NCBI GenBank assembly: GCA_934504345.1
Contig: CAKSVR010000035.1
Coordinates: 1-22,227 of the forward strand
Length of the DNA: 22,227 nt
DNA from: an uncultured Agathobaculum sp.
GTDB taxonomy: Bacteria; Bacillota; Clostridia; Oscillospirales; Butyricicoccaceae
Direction of reading: 5' to 3'
This document shows, one piece after another, positions 8,348 through 15,644 of the stretch. Within the stretch, counting starts at the first letter, position 1. Every line of letters begins with the position of its first letter. Position numbers and translations under genes: made by a program. Under the pieces are notes generated by a model, which ran no database searches, was not told where the DNA came from, and saw nothing but the letters and a program-made list of their open reading frames with translations.

Positions 8348-9274
8348 TCAGACCGCAGCCTTTGCCGTGCGTGTCAGAGCAGCGCCGGTCAGCACGGCGA
8401 GCGCAAATACAGCTGCGCAGCCGATCAGGCCTGCCGCGCCGGAGCTGAGCGCGTTCTCCACCGCGCGGAAGGCGTAGTCCGGCAGAAGCGTCGTTGCGGA
8501 CTGGATATTGTCCAGCAGGACGTGCGCCGCCGAGGTGTGCTCGACCGCGCCGGCAACGCGCATCACCGACCACTCGAGGCCGTCCGGATTGGCGGACGCG
8601 AAGGCGGACAGCAGGCCGCTCGTCACGGCTGCAAGGCCAAGCGTACCGACGACAGCGGTCTTTTCGCCGTGCGCGCTTGCCTTGTCAAACGCCGCCAGCA
8701 GACCGGCGGTGATCAGGCCCTCGCCGACGCCGATTGCCGCGTGAATGCCCACCATGTTGATGATAAACGCGGAAACATCCATGCCGTTTGCGCCGGAAAG
8801 CAGCGCTTCCCCGACCACGCACAGCGCGCCGGTGAACATACTCAGCGCACCGCCGAGCGCAGCGGCCGGAATACGCATTTTCGTGCCGAGCAGCTTTTTC
8901 AGCAGCGGATAGATGAGGAAGCACGGCACGATGCCCATGTTGAACAGGTTGCAGCCGAGCGCGAGCAGACCGCCGTCACCGAACAGCAGACACTGCACGG
9001 TCAGGATCACGCTCATCACGAGGTATGCCGGCACCGGGCCGAGCACCGCCGCGAGCAGAAAGCCGCCGCCGATATGTCCCGAGGAGCCGGTTCCCGCGAT
9101 CGTGAAATTCATCATCTGTGCCGCGAATACGGCCGCGCCTGCCGCGCCCATAAGAAGCGGCTTCGGATTTTTCTCCTTATGGAATTTGGCGCCCGAGGCG
9201 ACTACAGCGCCGCCCGAGCCGGTTCCGAATGCGCCGCCTACTGCGGCAGAGATCAATGTGCTTGCGATATGCAT
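8348..9274 (-). CDS. nikM: Nickel/cobalt ECF-type transporter substrate-binding membrane protein (NikM/CbiM with C-terminal PDGLE domain)
   Basis: A 308-residue membrane protein of the CbiM/NikM family, the metal-binding S component of energy-coupling-factor importers. It starts with MHI, whose His2 is part of the metal site in the family, and carries FTIAGTGSSGHIGGGFL, the family's conserved His-containing loop. The C-terminal part (about residue 215 on) has PDGLEWS, the mark of the NikN/CbiN-like PDGLE domain, so M and N are fused. Between the REC-kinase and the urease genes its job is almost certainly nickel supply for urease. The ATG at 9274 has AGGAGGG (9281-9287) ahead of it. No NikQ/CbiQ or NikO/CbiO gene is present nearby; these may lie elsewhere. 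Confidence 0.88.
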   Translation of the reverse strand: MHIASTLISAAVGGAFGTGSGGAVVASGAKFHKEKNPKPLLMGAAGAAVFAAQMMNFTIAGTGSSGHIGGGFLLAAVLGPVPAYLVMSVILTVQCLLFGDGGLLALGCNLFNMGIVPCFLIYPLLKKLLGTKMRIPAAALGGALSMFTGALCVVGEALLSGANGMDVSAFIINMVGIHAAIGVGEGLITAGLLAAFDKASAHGEKTAVVGTLGLAAVTSGLLSAFASANPDGLEWSVMRVAGAVEHTSAAHVLLDNIQSATTLLPDYAFRAVENALSSGAAGLIGCAAVFALAVLTGAALTRTAKAAV

Positions 9275-9308
9275 AAATAACCCTCCTGATTTTTGTTGAT
9301 TTTATGAT

Positions 9309-10400
9309 TTATTCCTGTGGAAAATACAAAAATACGGCCGCACCGTTGTTCACTTCACCGGTCATGCGGATTTTGCCGCCGTGCCGCTCCATAATGCGCT
9401 GCGCCATCGCCAGCCCAACGCCCGTGCCTTCGAATTCGCTGTCGTCGTGCAGGCGCTGAAAAATCCGGAACAGCCGGTCGGCATACCGCATATCAAAGCC
9501 TGCACCGTTGTCGCGGACAGCGATAACCGTGAAATCGTCCTCCTCGCCTGCCGCGACAGTGATCTTTGCGTTTTCGCGCCCGCGCGTGAACTTAAACGCA
9601 TTGCTGATGATGTTTTTCAGCAGCATACGCACAAGAACCGCATCTCCGTGGACGGTCGGCAGCGGCTCCATTTCCAGTTCGACCTGCCGTTCCGGCTCCG
9701 CAAGCCGCTGCTCGTCGTAGACCTCGTGCAGCAGCGTGCTCATGTCCAGCGGCACCATGTTCGGACGGATGCTGCACATACGCGAAAACTCGAGCAGCCG
9801 CTCCACCATTGCGGTGAGCAGCTCCGCCTTGCCGTCCAGTATGCCGAGGATGTGCGCCGCCTCGTCCGGCACGCTGCCGCCCAGCTCGTCCTTCAGCATG
9901 GAAAGCAGCATACGCATGACACTGAGCGGACTTTTCAGATCGTGCGACACAGCTGAACAGAAGCGGTCAAGCTCCTCATACGCCATGCGAAGCGCCTTAT
10001 TCTGCCGCGCAATGTGCAGATGCGCCGAAATACGCGCGAGATACTCTGCGCGTACAAACGGCTTGGGAACATAATCACAGCAGCCTGCATCAAATCCGGC
10101 GGTAATAACCTCAGGTGCGGTTTCCGCAGTGACGAAGATCACCGGAATTTCGCTTGTCTGCCTGTTTTCCTTGATGCGGCGGCACAGTTCGAGTCCGTCC
10201 ATGCCCTCCATGTGAATATCGAGCACGATCAAATCCGGCAGCCGCTTTTCGAGGAATGCGAGCGCCGCCCGTCCGCTTGTGGCGGCGTGTACGCGGTAGC
10301 CCTGCTGCCGCAGGATCGTGCCCGCAAACGCCAGATGGTCGGGCAGGTCGTCCACGATGAGGATATGCACCGTGCTCTCCGGCAGCTGCTCCCCGCTCAT
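9309..10400 (-). CDS. Soluble hybrid protein: receiver domain fused to histidine kinase
   Basis: A 363-residue cytosolic protein with no membrane segment. Residues about 10-130 are a receiver domain (acidic pair Asp17-Asp18, phosphoacceptor Asp61 in VLDIHMEG, Lys113 in VPKPF). After a helix comes the HisKA domain with His153 in SAVSHDLKSPL, then the ATPase domain with N box NIISNAFKFT (Asn267), DNGAGF at 297-302 and GTGVGLA at 325-331. No DNA-binding output is present. Its start overlaps the urtE stop (ATGA), and nikM begins 34 bases after its end, so it is built into the urea operon. It may sense phosphoryl flow through its receiver and pass it to a regulator elsewhere. Its partner is unknown; the AraC-type regulator at 16383-17147 is one candidate. 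Confidence 0.9.
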   Translation of the reverse strand: MSGEQLPESTVHILIVDDLPDHLAFAGTILRQQGYRVHAATSGRAALAFLEKRLPDLIVLDIHMEGMDGLELCRRIKENRQTSEIPVIFVTAETAPEVITAGFDAGCCDYVPKPFVRAEYLARISAHLHIARQNKALRMAYEELDRFCSAVSHDLKSPLSVMRMLLSMLKDELGGSVPDEAAHILGILDGKAELLTAMVERLLEFSRMCSIRPNMVPLDMSTLLHEVYDEQRLAEPERQVELEMEPLPTVHGDAVLVRMLLKNIISNAFKFTRGRENAKITVAAGEEDDFTVIAVRDNGAGFDMRYADRLFRIFQRLHDDSEFEGTGVGLAMAQRIMERHGGKIRMTGEVNNGAAVFLYFPQE

Positions 10401-11089
10401 GCGGTCATCAGGCGCTGAACGTAAGCGCCGTCTGCCTCAGCGGTCGCACTGCTGTAAATCAGCGCACCCTTTTCCATCACATGCAGCTGTGTGGTGTTTT
10501 CGAGCACGAAATCCAGATACTGCTCGACCAGCAGCACAGTCAGTCCCAGCTCCTTGTTGACGCGCTGAATCGCCGTGCCGATGTCCGCGATGACGGACGG
10601 CTGGATGCCCTCGGTCGGCTCATCGAGAATGAGCACCTTCGGGTCCGCGACCAGCGCACGCGCAATGGCAAGCTGCTGCTGCTGACCGCCCGAAAGATCG
10701 CCGCCTCGTCTTGCGGCAAACTTCGGCAGAATGGGAAACAGATCGTAAATGTAATCCGGTACCTTGCCGTGTTTTTTCTGCGCGTACAGCGCCAGCTCCA
10801 GATTTTCCTGCACGGTCATCTGCGGAAAAATATCACGGCCCTGCGGCACATAGCCCAGACCGGCGGCGGCCCGCTCGTAGGTCGGACGGCGGATAATGTC
10901 CTCGCCGTCCAGTTCGATCGCGCCGTGCGGCGTTTTTACCAGACCCATGATGCTCTTGAGCGTGGTGGACTTGCCCACGCCGTTTCGCCCGATCAGACCA
11001 ACGATCTCGCCCTTGGGTACATCGAACGTCAGTCCGCTCACGATACAGCTTTCGCCGTAGCAGCTTTCCAGTCCTCGAATTTTCAGCAT
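10397..11089 (-). CDS. urtE: Urea ABC transporter ATP-binding protein UrtE
   Basis: A 230-residue LivF-like ATPase, one of the two nucleotide-binding subunits of the UrtABCDE urea importer. Walker A is GRNGVGKST at 34-42, the signature is LSGGQQQQLAIARAL, and Walker B is LILDEPTEGIQPS. The EPTEGIQPS and GGDLSGGQQQQ versions are typical of UrtE rather than of LivF for amino acids. The H-loop position reads LLVEQ, normal for this subfamily. The frame is open to 11173, but the ATG at 11089 gives the proper N-terminus and has a purine-rich site (AAAGGA) about 10 bases ahead. The first 28 codons of the longer frame lie in urtD. The stop overlaps the following kinase gene. Confidence 0.95.
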   Translation of the reverse strand: MLKIRGLESCYGESCIVSGLTFDVPKGEIVGLIGRNGVGKSTTLKSIMGLVKTPHGAIELDGEDIIRRPTYERAAAGLGYVPQGRDIFPQMTVQENLELALYAQKKHGKVPDYIYDLFPILPKFAARRGGDLSGGQQQQLAIARALVADPKVLILDEPTEGIQPSVIADIGTAIQRVNKELGLTVLLVEQYLDFVLENTTQLHVMEKGALIYSSATAEADGAYVQRLMTA

Positions 11090-11108
11090 TGTTTTCACGT
11101 CCTTTCGC

Positions 11109-11882
11109 TCAGCTTGCGGCCTTGCCGCGTCCCAGATAGACCGCCTGCACGGTCGCATCGGCCAGCACCTCATCCACCGTTCCCTCGGTGAGCACCTTGC
11201 CCTCGTGCAGCACGGTTACGATGTCCGCCGCCTGCCGCACAAAGTCCATATCGTGCTCAATGACGATGATGGTGCATTCCTTTTGAATCTCACGCAGAAT
11301 TTCGCCGGTCTTGAAGGTCTCGGGCTTGCCCATGCCTGCCGCCGGCTCATCGAGCATGATGATCTCCGGCTGCTGCACGAGCTGCATCCCAATCTCGAGC
11401 CACTGCTTCTGACCGTGCGCCAGAGAACCCGCCCGCGCCTGTGCCTTGTCCAGCAGACCGACCTTGTCGAGCACGCGGTCGATCTGCTTCAGCTCGTCCG
11501 CTGTCGGCCTGCCGAACAGCGAATCCCAGATGCCCTTGTGCCCCTTGAGCGACAGCATCATGTTGTCCCAAACGGTCAGGCTGCCGAACACGCTCGGCAC
11601 CTGAAACTTGCGGCCGACACCCTCGCGGACGATCTTGTACTCGGGCATACCGGTCAGGCGCACATCCGCGCGGCTCTCCGGATGGAAGATCACGCTGCCT
11701 GCGGTCGGTTTGGTCTTGCCGCAGATGATGTCGAGCAGGGTGGTCTTGCCTGCACCGTTCGGGCCGATGAAAAAGTGGATGGAGTGCCGCTTGACGGCGG
11801 CATTGACCTCGGTCAGCGCGTAAAAGCCGTCAAAGCAGACCGAAACGTCCTTAATATCCAGCACTGTGCTGTTTCCTGCCAT
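11109..11882 (-). CDS. urtD: Urea ABC transporter ATP-binding protein UrtD
   Basis: A 257-residue LivG-like ATPase, partner of UrtE. Walker A is GPNGAGKTT (from residue 40), the signature region is SLAHGQKQWLEIG, Walker B is IIMLDEPAAGM, and the H-loop is VIEHDMDF. The HGQKQWLEIGM motif is a good marker for UrtD. It is on the cytosolic face and powers uptake through UrtB/UrtC. The ATG at 11882 is three bases after the urtC stop, with its AAAGGAG site inside the end of urtC, so expression is tightly coupled. Family length is about 250 residues, as here. I see nothing broken. Confidence 0.95.
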   Translation of the reverse strand: MAGNSTVLDIKDVSVCFDGFYALTEVNAAVKRHSIHFFIGPNGAGKTTLLDIICGKTKPTAGSVIFHPESRADVRLTGMPEYKIVREGVGRKFQVPSVFGSLTVWDNMMLSLKGHKGIWDSLFGRPTADELKQIDRVLDKVGLLDKAQARAGSLAHGQKQWLEIGMQLVQQPEIIMLDEPAAGMGKPETFKTGEILREIQKECTIIVIEHDMDFVRQAADIVTVLHEGKVLTEGTVDEVLADATVQAVYLGRGKAAS

Positions 11883-11885
11883 GGT

Positions 11886-12995
11886 TTACGCTCCTTTCTG
11901 CGCCTTCTGCGCCAAATCGACCTTGGGCTTGCGTTCCTTGTGCAGCAGCGCCGGAAGCTGCTCACAGAACAGCCCGACCAGACCGCCCTTCATAAACAGG
12001 ATGGTCAGCACGAACACTGCACCGATGATGTACTGCCATACGTTGACCAGTCCGCCGGAGGACAGGTTGTACTCGCACAGGTTGATGAGGAACGCGCCGA
12101 TGACCGCACCGATGATAGTGCCTCGTCCGCCAACAGCGACCCAGATTACCATGGTGATGGAGTACGAGATCGTCATCTGCGACGGCGTGATCGAGCCGTT
12201 AAAGTTGACGAACACCGCGCCTGCCACAGCCGCCATGATGGCCGAGAGCACATACGCGAAGGTTTTGTAATGGCTGACCTGATAGCCGGAGAAGTAAGTG
12301 CGGTTCTCACCGTCGCGGATGGCAACGAGCAGCTTGCCGAACTTGCGCGTGGTGAGAAAACGGCAGAGAACGTAGGTGAGCACCATCAGCAGCAGCGCAC
12401 CGTAGAACAGCAGGAACATATTGCCGCGGTTTTTCTCGCCGCGGATGCTGCCGAGCACGGTCTGGATCTCCGTGATGCCGACGTTGCCGTTCGTGTATGG
12501 CGACAGCGCGATGAAGATGGAGTACGCCGCCCAGGTCAAAGCCTGCGAAATGATGGAAAAGTATACGCCTTTAACGCGGTTTTTGAAGATAAAGTAGCCG
12601 ATCAGGCCGGAAACGACAGTCGGCACAACGAACAGCATGATAATCGCACCCGGAAGGGTCTGGAACGGCTTCCAGATCATCGGCAGCTCGGTCAGCCCGC
12701 CGACGTGCATGAAATCCGTGATGCTGCCGCCGGTTGCCTGTAATTTCAGGTACATCGCCATCGCGTAGCCGCCGAGGGCGAAATACAGGCCGTGGCCGAG
12801 CGACAGAATGCCGGTGTAGCCCCAGATCAGGTCAAGGCCCATGGCCACAATGGCAAAGGCAATGCACTTGCCGAGATACAGGATGGTCGAGCTTGCCGTC
12901 AGCACGCCGCTTTGCAGCAGCAGCGGCATGGCCGCCAGCACGGCAACGATTACGGCAAAGCATAGATTCATGCCCTGCTTTTTGAGCAGTTTCAT
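11886..12995 (-). CDS. urtC: Urea ABC transporter permease UrtC
   Basis: A 369-residue LivM-like permease, one half of the urea channel. It is hydrophobic with about 10 predicted membrane segments. Typical stretches are AIVAMGLDLIWGYTGILSLGHGLYFALGGYAMAMY (the UrtC GHGxxFxLGGYAM motif region), RDGENRTYFSGY in the cytosolic loop that contacts the ATPases, and VWVAVGGRGT-like IWVAVGGRGTIIGAVIGA near the C-terminus. The C-terminal tail is short and basic (KERKPKVDLAQKAQKGA). The ATG at 12995 follows AAGGAGGG in the 14-base gap after urtB. Order B-C-D-E is the standard urt order. Confidence 0.95.
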   Translation of the reverse strand: MKLLKKQGMNLCFAVIVAVLAAMPLLLQSGVLTASSTILYLGKCIAFAIVAMGLDLIWGYTGILSLGHGLYFALGGYAMAMYLKLQATGGSITDFMHVGGLTELPMIWKPFQTLPGAIIMLFVVPTVVSGLIGYFIFKNRVKGVYFSIISQALTWAAYSIFIALSPYTNGNVGITEIQTVLGSIRGEKNRGNMFLLFYGALLLMVLTYVLCRFLTTRKFGKLLVAIRDGENRTYFSGYQVSHYKTFAYVLSAIMAAVAGAVFVNFNGSITPSQMTISYSITMVIWVAVGGRGTIIGAVIGAFLINLCEYNLSSGGLVNVWQYIIGAVFVLTILFMKGGLVGLFCEQLPALLHKERKPKVDLAQKAQKGA

Positions 12996-13009
12996 CGGTT
13001 TCTCCCTCC

Positions 13010-13915
13010 TTAATCATCCAGACTGCGGCTGCGAATGGTGAACAGACCCTGTGGACGCTTCTGCAGGAATACGATCACGAGCAGCAGCACGATGGCCTTG
13101 GCAATGGTTGCCGAGGTATAGTTTTCTGCGAAAATGCTTGCGCCGCCGATAGCTGTCGAGCCGACCACCGTGCCGAGCAGACGGCCTACACCGCCGAGTA
13201 CGACCGCCATGAACGAGTTGACGATGTAGTTCTGTCCGACGGTCGCATCGATCGAGCCTAAGAGCGCCAGCGAGCAGCCTGCAAGACCGGCAAGGCCCGA
13301 GCCGAGCGAAAATGTCAGGCTGTCCACGCGGCGGGAATTGATGCCCATGCACTGCGCCATCGGGCGGTTCTGCATGACCGCGCGTACCTGACGGCCGAAT
13401 GCCGTGCGGTACATCAGCAAACCGACACCGCCGAGGCATACCAGCACCAGACCGAGAATGAACAGGCGGTTGTACGAGAATGTGCAGCCCGCCACGGTCA
13501 GTCCGCCGGACAGGAATTTCGGTGCGTTTACGTTAACGCCCTGTGCGCCGAAGATTGAACGCGCCGCCTGCTGCAGGATCAGGCTGATGCCCCAGGTAGC
13601 CAGCAGCGAATCGATCTCACGGCCGTACAGCCGGGAAATGACCAGCTTTTCCAGCACCGCACCGAGCAGGAACGTCGCCGCAAAGGCGAGCGGCAGCGCT
13701 GCGATGTAGTACCAGTCGCGCATGGAGCTCGGCAGGAATGCCGAGAACAGCTGCTGGGTGACGTAGGTCATGTATGCGCCGATCATAACGAACTCGCCGT
13801 GCGCCATGTTGATGACACGCATCAGTCCGAACGTGATGGCCAGTCCGAGCGAGGTCAGCAGGATAATAGAGCTGAGACTCAAGCCGTTAAACAGCGTGGT
13901 AATGAATTCTTGCAT
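13010..13915 (-). CDS. urtB: Urea ABC transporter permease UrtB
   Basis: A 301-residue LivH-like permease. The N-terminus (GLSLSSIILLTSLGLAITFG) and the motif VINMAHGEFVMIGAYMTY are hallmarks of this family. RAVMQNRPMAQCMGI and GSGLAGLAGCSLALLGSID are typical of the UrtB branch. It has about eight membrane segments and pairs with UrtC. The ATG at 13915 is preceded by GGAGGG at about 13922-13927. The 148-base spacer to urtA upstream contains strong secondary structure and no gene. Some bacterial UrtB proteins have a long extra N-terminal domain; this one does not. Confidence 0.95.
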   Translation of the reverse strand: MQEFITTLFNGLSLSSIILLTSLGLAITFGLMRVINMAHGEFVMIGAYMTYVTQQLFSAFLPSSMRDWYYIAALPLAFAATFLLGAVLEKLVISRLYGREIDSLLATWGISLILQQAARSIFGAQGVNVNAPKFLSGGLTVAGCTFSYNRLFILGLVLVCLGGVGLLMYRTAFGRQVRAVMQNRPMAQCMGINSRRVDSLTFSLGSGLAGLAGCSLALLGSIDATVGQNYIVNSFMAVVLGGVGRLLGTVVGSTAIGGASIFAENYTSATIAKAIVLLLVIVFLQKRPQGLFTIRSRSLDD

Positions 13916-13938
13916 TGTGTTCCCTCCTCATATTGCTC

Positions 13939-14016
13939 GAATCCGTAAATCGGAGCAAATCGTTTTTTGCTCTCATTTTCGGATTCCAGCACGGGTGGGT
14001 TGTCAAGCCCACCCGT
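13939..14016 (-). other. Folded urtA-urtB intercistronic RNA
   Basis: Three stems lie in the 148-base spacer. One is ACGGGTGGG/CCCACCCGT (13991-13999 with 14008-14016). The second is a nested pair: GAATCCG/CGGATTC (13939-13945 with 13980-13986) enclosing GAGCAAA/TTTGCTC (13953-13959 with 13966-13972). TTGCTC at 13933-13938 could compete for the inner GAGCAA. No T-run follows the GC-rich stem on the minus strand, so this looks like an mRNA-stabilising or processing structure rather than a terminator. It would favour more UrtA than permease. Confidence 0.6.
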
Positions 14017-14063
14017 ATTGCCGGAACGAAATAGAATGTATAGGGGGTTATTGGTGAAATTGG

Positions 14064-15326
14064 TTACTCAAGCGGCTGAATGCCTGCGGCAACTGCCCAG
14101 TCATAGCTCTTGAGGTACGGATCGGGATCGACCGGACCATCGGTGGAGTATACCTCATAGATCAGGCCGTCATCGGAAACCTGACCGATGCGAACCGGCT
14201 TTGCAAGGTGCTGGTTCTCACCGTTGATGGTCACCGTGCCCTCCGGAGCATCAAAGGAGATCTCGCCGGTGTGGATGGCATCGAGGACAGCATCTACCTC
14301 AAAACTGCCGGCCTTCTCGCAGGCTGCTTTCCACAGATAGACTGCATCGTAGGCTGCTTCTGCCGGGTCGCTCGTCACGCGGTCCTGACCGAACATGGTC
14401 TTGTAGGCCTCGACAAACTTCTTGTTGACCTCGGTATCGGTGGTCTGGTAGTAGTTCCAGGAAACCATGTGGCCCCCCAGGATGTCCGCGCCGATCGTCG
14501 CTACCTCTTCCTCCGCAATGGAGAAGGACATGGTCGGATAGGTTTCTGCGGTGTAGTTCTTCTCGCTCATCTGCTTGAAGAAGGAAACGTTGCCGGTGCC
14601 GTTCAGGGTGTTAATGATAATATCCGGCTTTGCGGCCTCGATCTTGGCGATGATAGCGGCAAAATCCGTCTGATCCATATCGGCGTATTCCTCACCGACT
14701 ACATTCGCGCCTGCGGCCTTGACCTGCGCCTCGATGATCATATTCGCGGTGCGCGGGAACACATAGTCCGAGCCGAGCAGGAAGAAATTCTTGTAGCCCT
14801 TATCGAGCAGGTACTCGATGGCCGGAACGATCTGCTGATTGGGTGCTGCGCCCGTGTACACAATGTTCGGCGAGGACTCCATGCCCTCATACTGTACCGG
14901 ATACCACAGCAGTGCATCGTAGTCCTCAACGATCGGCTTTACCGCCTTGCGCGAGGAGGAAGTCCAGCAGCCGAAGATGGTCGCTACGTCATCGCTGTCG
15001 ATCAGCTTTTCGGCCTTGGTGGCAAAGGTGGAGGGCTGGGATGCGCCGTCCTCCTCGACGTACTCGATCTGGCAGCCGTTGACACCGCCGGCCTTGTTGA
15101 TCTCGTCGATGGCAAGCACCTCCGCATCACGCACGGATGTTTCGGAAATCGCCATCGAGCCGGTCAGCGAGTGCAGCAGGCCGACCTTCACGGTGCCGCC
15201 GTCCGCGGAGGAATCCGCGCTGTCTGCCGCCGGTGCAGCGGAGCCGCCGCCGCAGGCGGTCATGGTTGCCAGCAGTGCGGCACAAGCCGCGCCTGCCGAA
15301 AGTCTGCGAAGCAGGGAATAATTCAT
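14064..15326 (-). CDS. urtA: Urea ABC transporter substrate-binding lipoprotein UrtA
   Basis: A 420-residue lipoprotein. Residues 1-24 are a signal peptide ending at a lipobox with Cys25 (TMTAC), followed by a Gly/Ser/Ala-Asp linker. The mature part is the UrtA/AmiC-type Peripla_BP_5 fold: VGLLHSLTGSMAISE, IDEINKAGGVNG, IFGCWTSSSRKAV, LLWYPVQYEGME and NIVYTGAAPNQQI are strong UrtA signatures. It captures urea outside the membrane. The frame opens at 15416, but the first 30 residues are not signal-like. The ATG at 15326 has AGGAGAG at 15334-15340 and gives a proper signal peptide. It is the first gene of the urea operon, with a terminator-like hairpin in its leader. Confidence 0.96.
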   Translation of the reverse strand: MNYSLLRRLSAGAACAALLATMTACGGGSAAPAADSADSSADGGTVKVGLLHSLTGSMAISETSVRDAEVLAIDEINKAGGVNGCQIEYVEEDGASQPSTFATKAEKLIDSDDVATIFGCWTSSSRKAVKPIVEDYDALLWYPVQYEGMESSPNIVYTGAAPNQQIVPAIEYLLDKGYKNFFLLGSDYVFPRTANMIIEAQVKAAGANVVGEEYADMDQTDFAAIIAKIEAAKPDIIINTLNGTGNVSFFKQMSEKNYTAETYPTMSFSIAEEEVATIGADILGGHMVSWNYYQTTDTEVNKKFVEAYKTMFGQDRVTSDPAEAAYDAVYLWKAACEKAGSFEVDAVLDAIHTGEISFDAPEGTVTINGENQHLAKPVRIGQVSDDGLIYEVYSTDGPVDPDPYLKSYDWAVAAGIQPLE

Positions 15327-15370
15327 ATGAAATCTCTCCTTTACGGGATTTAATAACGGATTGGGAAATG

Positions 15371-15411
15371 AAAAAAGCCGACCCGCACGGCACCTGCCGT
15401 TCCGGATCGAC
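15371..15411 (-). terminator. Intrinsic terminator upstream of urtA (attenuator, or end of the kinase-like gene transcript)
   Basis: On the minus strand an arm at 15411-15395 pairs with one at 15392-15377: the core CGGC/GCCG closes on loop AGGT, with further pairs after one mismatch and one bulge. TTTTTT (15376-15371) follows at once. It lies about 45 bases before the urtA start. I found no convincing promoter between it and urtA. It may therefore attenuate an upstream urtA promoter, or end the transcript of the gene at 15645-16286. Confidence 0.7.
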
Positions 15412-15447
15412 CCCATTGTCGAATCTTGTTTACTTAATCAAAAAAGT

Positions 15448-15463
15448 TGTTTAGTATCAAACA
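15448..15463. promoter_or_regulatory. Palindromic operator-like site TGTTTAGTATCAAACA
   Basis: A 16-base imperfect palindrome (5-base arms TGTTT/AAACA plus an inner A-T match) in the AT-rich stretch between the repeat element and the urtA leader terminator. On the minus strand it contains TTGATA, a possible -35 of a weak urtA promoter, but I cannot assign a matching -10 with confidence. It does not fit the 17-base GlnR/TnrA consensus. Confidence 0.3.
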
Positions 15464-15465
15464 TT

Positions 15466-15643
15466 TCGCGCGATAGCGCGTATGAAATAGAATTTGCTAT
15501 GCAAATTCGTAAAAACCGGGAGCACGTATCACGGTTTTTACACCTTAAGAGGGAGAAAGTTTCTGCATAGGAACTTTCGGACGACTTTGGAACGGCCCAC
15601 GGTCCGTTCCTCTTGTCGGCGAAACTGTAGTTTCGCGACAGCC
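15466..15643 (-). repeat. Modular palindromic repeat element, copy A
   Basis: Read on the minus strand from 15643, the element is a series of hairpins: H1 15639-15615 (GTCGCGAAAC...GTTTCGCCGAC), H2 15610-15589 (GGAACGG/CCGTTCC), H3 15578-15555 (GAAAGTT/AACTTTC), H4 15541-15509 (GTAAAAACCG/CGGTTTTTAC, 10 bp), H5 15508-15490 (GAATTTGC/GCAAATTC) and H6 15480-15467 (CGCGC/GCGCG). The first 112 bases match copy B (from 22001) with eight substitutions and one indel. H5 and H6 are also shared. It starts two bases after the stop of the cytidylate-kinase-like gene and reads in its direction. It contains no ORF of note. It accounts for most of the 318-base gap between that gene and urtA. Confidence 0.9.
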
Positions 15644-15644
15644 A

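Noticed and set aside
11205..12743. A 512-codon open frame on the plus strand opposite urtD/urtC
   Set aside because: It is a mirror of coding bias in the real genes; no domain or ribosome site supports it.
15430..15465. A GlnR/TnrA box or sigma-54 promoter upstream of urtA
   Set aside because: The palindrome is 16 bases with the wrong spacing for the GlnR consensus, and no GG-N10-GC type sigma-54 element was found.
15466..15643. The palindromic repeat as a CRISPR array
   Set aside because: There are no equal-length direct repeats with unique spacers and no cas genes; the units are different hairpins in a fixed order.
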